Source of the DNA: an uncultured Ruminococcus sp.
Lineage (GTDB): Bacteria; Bacillota; Clostridia; Oscillospirales; Ruminococcaceae
Reading direction: 5' to 3'
Assembly: GCA_937907215.1 (NCBI GenBank)
Contig: CALESG010000047.1
Coordinates: 1-7,961, forward strand
DNA: 7,961 bases
In this document: positions 1-4,702 of the stretch, in pieces
How the letters are laid out: the number at the start of each line of letters is the position of its first letter
How positions within the stretch are numbered: the stretch's first letter is position 1
The notes under the pieces: model-generated
Told to the model about the DNA's origin: nothing
The model's input: the letters and a program-made list of their open reading frames with translations, nothing else
Databases searched by the model: none
Translations under genes and position numbers: made by a program

Positions 1-3
1 ATT

Positions 4-39
4 GTGAATAAGTTCGAAGCCCGTGGAACTCCCGTTCAC
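4..39 (-). other. Possible RNA hairpin in the leftward transcript at the window edge
   Basis: Two nested 5-bp inverted repeats: GTGAA (4-8) with TTCAC (35-39), and AGTTC (11-15) with GAACT (26-30), separated by a 2x4 internal loop. It lies about 60 bases into the transcript predicted from the minus promoter at 104-132. It could be part of a leader or a small RNA, but I could not match it to a known family such as T-box, tmRNA, 6S or RNase P RNA. The stems are short and could be chance. Confidence 0.25.
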
Positions 40-103
40 TTACCGTCTCTTCTCTCCCTCTTCTATTCACTTCATTTATTCGCTCTCCCCCGACAGCTTT
101 ATT

Positions 104-132
104 ATTATACCACACCACCCACTTTATGTCAA
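104..132 (-). promoter_or_regulatory. Consensus sigma-A promoter, leftward, product outside the window
   Basis: On the minus strand, TTGACA (127-132) and TATAAT (104-109) are separated by exactly 17 bases, a perfect match to the vegetative promoter. The start site would be near 97. The following 97 bases are purine-rich and contain no convincing start codon with a well-spaced ribosome site: the only ATG is followed at once by AAG TGA, and an open frame from a GTG near 66 runs off the edge with a ribosome site that is too far upstream. The gene or RNA it serves lies mainly to the left of the window. Confidence 0.8.
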
Positions 133-230
133 GCCCTTTTTGTCGATTTTATGTTTTGCATAGTTTTTAAACCAACTTTTTATCTCTTTATGACATATTT
201 TTCAAAAAGCAGTATATATCTCCTTCTTTT

Positions 231-410
231 TCACCTTATTACCTCTTCCTCTCCCTCTATATGAACCTCCTTTATCTCATTTTCTATCTGTTTCAATCTT
301 TCCCTTATCTCTATACTCATGTCCTCTTCTGCTTCTATATCTTCTATTTCCTCTAATATTTCACATAATCCTATGAACAATTTATAATACGCTCTTTTAT
401 ATTGTCCCAT
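231..410 (-). CDS. Small acidic helical protein, unknown function, divergent from XRE gene
   Basis: A 59-residue frame beginning MGQYKRAYYK, with ATG at 408-410 preceded by GAGGAG (revcomp of 424-429 area) about 9-10 bases upstream, and stop TGA at 231-233. It has its own strong promoter (473-501). I do not recognise a family. The protein has a basic, aromatic N-terminus, then a Glu/Ile-rich stretch (16 Glu, 10 Ile of 59) with heptad-like spacing, so probably an acidic amphipathic helix or short coiled coil; no signal peptide or membrane span is evident. All ten Ile codons are ATA and Arg codons are mainly AGA/AGG, unlike the mixed usage in neighbours, hinting at a foreign or phage-like origin or strong purine bias. 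Paired with an XRE repressor, it may be a regulated small effector; that role is inference only. Confidence 0.7.
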   Translation of the reverse strand: MGQYKRAYYKLFIGLCEILEEIEDIEAEEDMSIEIRERLKQIENEIKEVHIEGEEEVIR

Positions 411-459
411 TTTATAAAAGCTCCTCTATTCTATCAAATATAATATAAATCAATATCTA

Positions 460-537
460 TTGGTCAATTGTAAGTATACTAAAGTATTTTTAATTTGTCA
501 AGAGTTAATTTACAATAGTATTGATATACTTGACCAA
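460..537. promoter_or_regulatory. Two mirrored 21-bp operator-like repeats between divergent genes
   Basis: The segment 460-480 and the reverse complement of 517-537 both begin TTGGTCAA and end ATACT, and agree at about 16 of 21 positions. The left copy covers the -10 and start region of the leftward promoter; the right copy ends at the ribosome site of the XRE gene. Each contains AGTAT/ATACT half sites (for example the palindrome AGTATACT at 473-480 and AGTAT-N4-ATACT at 517-530), and ATACT-AA-AGTAT spans 476-487. This is the expected layout for binding by the adjacent XRE repressor with autoregulation, which is inferred. Confidence 0.55.
473..501 (-). promoter_or_regulatory. Sigma-A promoter for the small acidic protein gene
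   Basis: On the minus strand, TTGACA (496-501) and TATACT (473-478) are spaced by 17 bases. The start site would be near 466, giving a leader of about 56 bases before the ATG at 410. The -10 element lies within an operator-like repeat (460-480). On the opposite strand TTGTCA (495-500) could be the -35 of the XRE gene promoter, with weak -10 candidates at 516-524, so the two promoters may share their -35 DNA. Confidence 0.75.
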
Positions 538-550
538 GGAGTGAATTGCT

Positions 551-865
551 ATGTTTGAAGAACGAATCAAGGAACTACGACTTTCTTTGGGTCTTAATCA
601 GATTCAATTCGGCAAAAAGTTATTTGTCACAAAACAATGTGTAAGTAACTGGGAAAATGGTAATATTCAGCCATCTGTTGATATGTTAATTAAAATATCA
701 AAGACTTTTTCTGTAAGTATTGATTATATGCTGGGTCTTTCTAATAAACTTTCTCTTGATGTAAGCGGTCTTACTAATGAACAGATCTTGCATATTCAAA
801 ATGTTGTAAACGACCTGAAAAAACTGCAAAGCAACGATTTAGAAAATCAAACAGAAAACTTATAA
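551..865 (+). CDS. XRE-family HTH transcriptional regulator
   Basis: A 104-residue DNA-binding protein. Residues about 5-61 form a Cro/C1-type helix-turn-helix: RIKELRLSLGLNQIQFGKKL at the start, the recognition helix around TKQCVSNWENG (27-37), and the closing SIDYMLG (56-62) typical of this family. Residues 73-95 (LTNEQILHIQNVVNDLKKL) form a short C-terminal helix, probably for dimerisation. There is no metalloprotease or sensor domain. The ATG is preceded by AAGGAG (536-541) with 9 bases of spacing. It is divergent from the small acidic gene, and mirrored repeats in between suggest it represses that gene and itself. Such short regulators occur both in phage-like elements and as chromosomal regulators; the target is not established. 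Confidence 0.92.
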   Translation: MFEERIKELRLSLGLNQIQFGKKLFVTKQCVSNWENGNIQPSVDMLIKISKTFSVSIDYMLGLSNKLSLDVSGLTNEQILHIQNVVNDLKKLQSNDLENQTENL

Positions 866-870
866 TAAAT

Positions 871-903
871 AAAAAGCATGGCACAACTGCACCATGCTTT
901 TTT
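871..903. terminator. Bidirectional intrinsic terminator between convergent genes
   Basis: An 11-bp perfect stem (871-881 with 892-902) around a 10-base loop, with the GC core GCATGG/CCATGC. A T-run follows on the plus strand and an A-run precedes it, which becomes the U-run for the minus strand. It can end both the XRE transcript and the leftward lipoprotein transcript. Confidence 0.88.
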
Positions 904-915
904 ATTTTAATTCAA

Positions 916-2169
916 TTAAGCTCCGGTATTTTGCTCATTTTCAAATTTGAGTTCAAATGGATTATAACGCTTTAATGCAGCATCATTTGTCTTAACATCA
1001 AGAGCTTCTACCCACTTATCCAATCTATCCTGGAAATCCTTGCTATACATAGCAGATACTACACCTCTTTGCAGCTGCTCTGTCCAAACGTCATCAGCTG
1101 TCATACGGTCTTCCATATCATAACGTACTACAAGATAATAAGTATTGCTTTCTTCATCATACACAACATCAGGCTCATTGATCTTTGCCTTATCAAAAAT
1201 ATAATCATATACAGTTTTATTAGGAGTATATGTTAAATCCTCTTCCTTTGTATCTTCATCTGTAGTTACTTTTGGAATCAATGCTTCATTAGCATAAGGG
1301 ATAGTTGTAGTTGTTGTAGTTGTTTCACCCTCAGATGTTGTTGTTTTTGCTGTAGTTGTTGTTGTAACTGTAACAGTTTCGCCTGCTTCATTTGTTACAG
1401 TTGCAGTGGCTGCTGCTTCTTCAGATACGGAAGTTACATATGCATTGTACTCTTCCTGAATAGAATTCATCTTTTCTTCTATTTCATCACTTTCATCAAG
1501 TTTCTTAACTGCTGCAAGGTAGCCGTCTACCATTTTCTCAAATTTAGTCTTAGCACTGCCTTCAAGAGCTTCGCCAACACCGTCTACTGCATTAAATGCA
1601 ACATATTGTGTACGTGCTGTATTTTCAACATAATATTTGTGTACTTCTTTTTCTGTTACACCATCTGCACCGCCAATGCCATAATAGTAATAAAATACTT
1701 CATTAGCATTATAAGTGTATTCCATTATATCATATATAGAACTTTCTGAAATGCCGTTCTTCATGAAGTTTTCTTTATTTTGCTCCCAGAATGTTTCCAT
1801 TGTAGTATCAAGTTCAGTTTGGGTTTCTTCAGGAAGAGTAAGATTAGCAGCCTTGAATTCCTTATTTATAGCTGCCTGTTCCTTACAATAAGAAAGAGCC
1901 TTGTCCTGGATCCAATCATATGCGTCCTTGCCATCGATCTTCTGTTTCTTTACAACTTCTTTGTCAGAAGTATCGATCTCTGAATCCTGACTTGCTATAG
2001 TCTGAACAGCATCATTATATGCTAAATAGGAATAATAAATATATATGCCTGCTTTGATCTGCTCACCATCTATTGTGAGTGCATATGCTGTGTTGCTTCC
2101 GCAAGCTGCCATTGAACTTAATATTGCAGCAGCTGCTGCCATAGCTGCAATTCTTTTAAAATTTGCCAT
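916..2169 (-). CDS. PrsA/SurA-like secreted lipoprotein (putative foldase) with Thr-rich insert
   Basis: A 417-residue exported lipoprotein. Residues 1-22 are a signal peptide with two basic residues, an Ala-rich core and a lipobox MAAC ending at Cys23, the expected lipid anchor. The mature start (TAYALTIDGEQIKAGIYIYY) resembles the N-terminal helical segment of SurA/PrsA-type chaperones, and residues 90-180 are helical and aromatic-rich. Residues 175-225 and 325-352 could be halves of a parvulin-like domain, but I see no clear parvulin active-site motifs, so isomerase activity is doubtful. Between them residues 255-289 contain 20 Thr of 35, probably a flexible, maybe glycosylated linker. The ATG has GGAGG 7 bases upstream (2177-2181). 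Monocistronic, with its own promoter and terminator. Likely role is folding or surface binding at the outer face of the membrane; family assignment is tentative. Confidence 0.75.
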   Translation of the reverse strand: MANFKRIAAMAAAAAILSSMAACGSNTAYALTIDGEQIKAGIYIYYSYLAYNDAVQTIASQDSEIDTSDKEVVKKQKIDGKDAYDWIQDKALSYCKEQAAINKEFKAANLTLPEETQTELDTTMETFWEQNKENFMKNGISESSIYDIMEYTYNANEVFYYYYGIGGADGVTEKEVHKYYVENTARTQYVAFNAVDGVGEALEGSAKTKFEKMVDGYLAAVKKLDESDEIEEKMNSIQEEYNAYVTSVSEEAAATATVTNEAGETVTVTTTTTAKTTTSEGETTTTTTTIPYANEALIPKVTTDEDTKEEDLTYTPNKTVYDYIFDKAKINEPDVVYDEESNTYYLVVRYDMEDRMTADDVWTEQLQRGVVSAMYSKDFQDRLDKWVEALDVKTNDAALKRYNPFELKFENEQNTGA

Positions 2170-2205
2170 TTCATTACCTCCAAGTAATTTTTCAAATACT
2201 CATTT

Positions 2206-2234
2206 ATTATACTATAAAAATTCTTTGAAGTCTA
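2206..2234 (-). promoter_or_regulatory. Promoter for the lipoprotein gene
   Basis: On the minus strand TATAAT (2206-2211) is exact and a -35 TAGACT (2229-2234, four of six matches to TTGACA) lies 17 bases upstream. The start would be near 2199, giving a leader of about 30 bases that carries the GGAGG ribosome site. Confidence 0.6.
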
Positions 2235-2425
2235 TAGTTTTTTTAAATTTTTTCATATTTTTCACGTTTTTTCACAAAAGCATATCTAAATGCACTTTTA
2301 TCTTAACTATATTTAGTGCAACATGAATAGCAGAAAATATAAAACATATCTCATAAACGTTTTTTTAAAACGTTTGAGATGTTTAAACAAAAAATAAATA
2401 TATTTTTTAAATAGCAAATAAAGTC
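2235..2425. other. AT-rich intergenic spacer between divergent promoters, with an imperfect palindrome
   Basis: Together with the promoters on both sides this makes a 319-base gene-free gap (2170-2488). The middle holds no plausible frame with a ribosome site. It contains an inverted repeat at 2348-2380: outer arms ATCTC/GAGAT and inner arms AAACGTTTT/AAAACGTTT around TTT, with a 2-base bulge on the left. Since both flanking genes are transcribed away from it, a terminator is not needed here; a protein-binding site is more likely. The AAACGTTT core is of the kind bound by LacI-family regulators, but that is only a resemblance. Confidence 0.45.
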
Positions 2426-2454
2426 TTGACATTTAGATAAAAAAGATGTATAAT
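2426..2454 (+). promoter_or_regulatory. Consensus sigma-A promoter for the zinc-ribbon gene
   Basis: TTGACA (2426-2431) and TATAAT (2449-2454) with exactly 17 bases between. The start site would be near 2461, about 28 bases before the ATG. Confidence 0.85.
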
Positions 2455-2456
2455 TT

Positions 2457-2471
2457 AAATAATAATTATTT
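2457..2471. promoter_or_regulatory. Fur/PerR-type 7-1-7 palindrome over the transcription start
   Basis: AAATAAT-A-ATTATTT is a perfect 7-1-7 inverted repeat placed directly on the predicted start site. Its core ATAAT-N-ATTAT is identical to the core shared by the Bacillus Fur (TGATAATnATTATCA) and PerR (TTATAATnATTATAA) boxes; only the two outermost pairs differ. The position would let a repressor block transcription. In such AT-rich DNA a chance palindrome is possible. Confidence 0.4.
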
Positions 2472-2488
2472 GAATAGGAGAGGTTACT

Positions 2489-2833
2489 ATGGCTGGTATT
2501 TTTGACAAAATTTCCGGTGCGAGCAGGGGCGTTTCTGATATGTCCAAAAATGCATCTGATACAAACAACTTAAAAAAGAAAATCGCTTATGAACAGGAAC
2601 GTATTCTTGAGGTTATGCAGGATATTGGCAAACACTATTATGCTGACCCAAAGGGTGATTATACTTCTCTTTGTGCTGACATCGACGACAGAAAAAGAAG
2701 AATCAATAGCATGAGAAATGAACTCCAATCCATAAGAGGCGTTCGTGTATGCACAAAGTGTGGTACTAAATTTGATGAAAAGTATACATTTGAATTTTGC
2801 GGCAAATGCGGATCAAAACTGATTGTTGAGTAA
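2489..2833 (+). CDS. Small coiled-coil protein with C-terminal zinc ribbon
   Basis: A 114-residue cytosolic protein without signal or membrane span. Residues 1-25 are Gly/Ser/Ala-rich, residues about 27-83 are a charged helix likely to form a coiled coil, and residues 88-107 form a zinc ribbon with two CxxC knuckles (Cys88, Cys91, Cys104, Cys107). Comparable short zinc-ribbon proteins are common in Clostridia but lack a known function; the fold suggests a protein- or nucleic-acid-binding adaptor. The ATG is preceded by AGGAG (2476-2480) at 8 bases. It is a single-gene unit with a perfect promoter and a terminator. The palindrome on its start site suggests control by a metal- or peroxide-sensing Fur-family protein, which would fit a zinc-binding product, but this is inference. 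Confidence 0.85.
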   Translation: MAGIFDKISGASRGVSDMSKNASDTNNLKKKIAYEQERILEVMQDIGKHYYADPKGDYTSLCADIDDRKRRINSMRNELQSIRGVRVCTKCGTKFDEKYTFEFCGKCGSKLIVE

Positions 2834-2868
2834 ATTCATCTTATAAAATTTATTATATCAAAAAAAAG

Positions 2869-2905
2869 AGGCTGTTGCAAAGATTTAATCTGCAACAGCC
2901 TTTTT
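2869..2905. terminator. Strong bidirectional terminator between zinc-ribbon gene and mreB-like gene
   Basis: An 11-bp stem AGGCTGTTGCA (2869-2879) with TGCAACAGCCT (2891-2901), whose loop can pair further (GATT/AATC). A T-run follows on the plus strand, and the A-run at 2861-2867 gives the minus-strand transcript a long U-run. It serves both the rightward zinc-ribbon gene and the leftward recD2-comF-mreB operon. Confidence 0.9.
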
Positions 2906-2944
2906 ATTGTTTTAATTATCAATATCTCCGCCGCCAATGGTGAT

Positions 2945-2967
2945 CGAGCTGACAACAGCTCGTTTTT
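2945..2967 (+). terminator. Second, rightward-oriented terminator-like hairpin
   Basis: A 7-bp perfect stem CGAGCTG (2945-2951) and CAGCTCG (2956-2962) with a 4-base loop, followed by TTTTTATTTT on the plus strand only. It sits 4 bases past the end of the mreB-like frame. It would act as a back-up stop for rightward readthrough into the operon; on the minus strand it lacks a U-run, though it could protect the mRNA 3' region. Confidence 0.6.
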
Positions 2968-2970
2968 ATT

Positions 2971-3990
2971 TTACTGATACTGATAAACTCCTATATGTTC
3001 AAATCCATCAAGAAGTTTATCGACCTTTTTAAATGCAATAGCAGTTCCCTTTGCAACACAATTCAGCGGATTCTGTGCAACTATACACTTTACCTTTAAT
3101 GTACGTTCAACAAGCTTGCTCAGTCCTCCAAGAAGTGCGCCGCCGCCCGCAAGGAGTATTCCATTTTCATAAACATCTCCAACAAGTTCCGGAGGTGTTT
3201 CTTCAATAACTGTTTTTATTGCGTCTATTATCTGTGAAACTTCGTCTTCTATTGCCTCAAATACATCAAGTTCACTTATTTCTACTTTTTCCGGCATTCC
3301 GCTTACAAGATTTCTTCCCTTTGCAAACATAGTAACACTTTCACAAGGGTCATATAAATTTGTAAGCTCACACTTGATTTTTTCAGCAGTTCTTTCACCT
3401 ATAAGCAGCTTATACTTTGTTTGCATATATCGTATAATAGCTTCATCAATAGTATTTCCGGCTGATTTTATTGAATGGGATGTTACAACACCATTCATAG
3501 ACACAATGGCTGCATCTGTTGTTCCACCTCCAATATCAACTATCATATTACCTGTAGCAAGACTTATATTTACTCCTGCACCTATAAGTGCTGCAATAGG
3601 CTCATCTATAAGATATGCCTTTCTTGAACCGGCACTCATTGCAGCTTCAACTACAGCTCGCTTTTCCACATCGGTAATAAATGAAGGTACACAGATTATT
3701 ATTCTCGGCTTAATAAGCCTGTTGCCTGTTACTCTTTCTATCATATCCTGGATCATATACTGTGTCATACGGTCATCTGAAATAACACCGCTGCTCAATG
3801 GTCTTACTACTTTTATATATTCAGGTGTCTTGCCTATCATCTCATATGCCTCAGCACCTATAGCAATTATTTCACGTGTACGGTCATCATAAGCGACAGC
3901 AGATGGTTCACTTAAAACAACTCCTTTTCTGCCAAGCGTTATTACTGTATTAGCCGTGCCAAGGTCGATTCCAATATCTATTGTTGCCAT
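2971..3990 (-). CDS. MreB/Mbl-like bacterial actin (rod-shape determination)
   Basis: A 339-residue actin-like ATPase of the MreB family, whose filaments on the inner membrane face guide peptidoglycan synthesis. Visible motifs: phosphate-1 loop DIGIDLGTANT (5-15), the VPSFITDVEKRAV segment with the expected catalytic Glu109, phosphate-2 DIGGGTTD (152-159), and the adenosine motif AGGGALL (281-287). Length fits MreB, Mbl and MreBH (about 335). The N-terminus is short, with no amphipathic membrane helix before the first strand, and the 210-232 region is divergent, so it is probably an Mbl-like paralog and not the main MreB. The mreC and mreD genes that usually accompany mreB are absent. It starts 4 bases after comF ends, with GAGG (4001-4004) in the comF tail as ribosome site, suggesting coupled translation as the last gene of the operon. 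Confidence 0.93.
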   Translation of the reverse strand: MATIDIGIDLGTANTVITLGRKGVVLSEPSAVAYDDRTREIIAIGAEAYEMIGKTPEYIKVVRPLSSGVISDDRMTQYMIQDMIERVTGNRLIKPRIIICVPSFITDVEKRAVVEAAMSAGSRKAYLIDEPIAALIGAGVNISLATGNMIVDIGGGTTDAAIVSMNGVVTSHSIKSAGNTIDEAIIRYMQTKYKLLIGERTAEKIKCELTNLYDPCESVTMFAKGRNLVSGMPEKVEISELDVFEAIEDEVSQIIDAIKTVIEETPPELVGDVYENGILLAGGGALLGGLSKLVERTLKVKCIVAQNPLNCVAKGTAIAFKKVDKLLDGFEHIGVYQYQ

Positions 3991-3994
3991 ATGT

Positions 3995-4702
3995 TTATTC
4001 CTCTCTCTTTCTTTTTACAGTTGCAGCAACCGCTGCATAAACTTTTTCTACACCACACATTTTAAGTAATTCAGCACACCTATTCAGCGTATTGCCTGTG
4101 GTTATTATATCATCACATATTATAAGCTTCATTCCTTCAAGATCACGTCCCATAGGCTGAAAACTTTCTGTATTTTTCTCTCTGTCCGCAGCATTAAGCG
4201 AATGCTGCGATTTATACCCAAAACGCTTTATAAGACAATCATCCATTACCGGAATACCTGTAACATCAGATATTGCATTGGCAATAATTTTTGCCTGATT
4301 ATATCCTCTTAAAATTTTATTCCATCTGTTCATAGGAACAGGAACTATACCATCGCAGCTTTTCCATTCAGGCTTTTTAATTATAATATTTCCAAGAATT
4401 TCTCCTGCAAATATCCCAAAATTTTTATTGCTTGAATTTTTCATAGAAATAAGTGCATTTTTTGCTTCATTCTCATAATAAGACATTGCAACTGCTTCAT
4501 CATACTTTAAAGCAGCACCGCATATGCAATCTTCTTTTCTCTTTCCGCATTTGCTGCAAAGCTCACTTGTATCTATCAGAACCTTTTCTCTGCATTTACT
4601 GCAAATATATTCATTCCAAGGCAGAAATTCATAGCAGCATGGACAGCGGTTCGGATATACAATATCAAGGCAAAACCGACTGAACATTTGAAGTTTGTTC
4701 AT
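3995..4702 (-). CDS. comF: ComF-family phosphoribosyltransferase-like protein
   Basis: 235 residues from ATG 4702. ComF proteins assist uptake or processing of single-stranded DNA in competence and recombination. The N-terminus has a zinc-binding region with many cysteines (CPCC at 20-23, CSKC at 34-37, CSKC at 49-52, CIC at 59-61), followed by a type-I phosphoribosyltransferase domain: PVPMNRWNKILRGYNQA is the family signature and CDDIITTGNT (196-205) the PRPP-binding loop. Length matches the family. Upstream in-frame GTG 4717 and ATG 4714 are possible, but they lack a spaced ribosome site, while AGGTGATGGTGA precedes ATG 4702. Its start overlaps the recD2 end by 38 bases, so translation is probably coupled. 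Pairing with a DNA helicase supports a role in DNA metabolism. Confidence 0.92.
   Translation of the reverse strand: MNKLQMFSRFCLDIVYPNRCPCCYEFLPWNEYICSKCREKVLIDTSELCSKCGKRKEDCICGAALKYDEAVAMSYYENEAKNALISMKNSSNKNFGIFAGEILGNIIIKKPEWKSCDGIVPVPMNRWNKILRGYNQAKIIANAISDVTGIPVMDDCLIKRFGYKSQHSLNAADREKNTESFQPMGRDLEGMKLIICDDIITTGNTLNRCAELLKMCGVEKVYAAVAATVKRKREE

Noticed and set aside
1..45. tRNA T-arm-like GTTCGAAGCC near the left edge
   Set aside because: No acceptor stem, anticodon arm or CCA end can be built around it.
200..230. Strong AAGGAG (revcomp of 220-225) downstream of the small acidic gene, suggesting another small gene
   Set aside because: No ATG, GTG or TTG follows at proper spacing; the nearest ATG gives only two codons and a CTG start would yield about 10 residues.
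4..264. 86-residue plus-strand open frame at the left edge
   Set aside because: No ribosome site, pyrimidine-rich low-complexity translation, and antisense to a strong minus promoter and to the small acidic gene.
2937..3032. 31-codon plus-strand frame beginning MVIELTTARF over the second hairpin
   Set aside because: No ribosome site, overlaps a terminator hairpin and is antisense to the end of the mreB-like gene.
3374..3892. 172-residue plus-strand open frame inside the mreB-like gene
   Set aside because: It is entirely antisense to a gene with all MreB motifs and has no ribosome site; a complementary-strand shadow.
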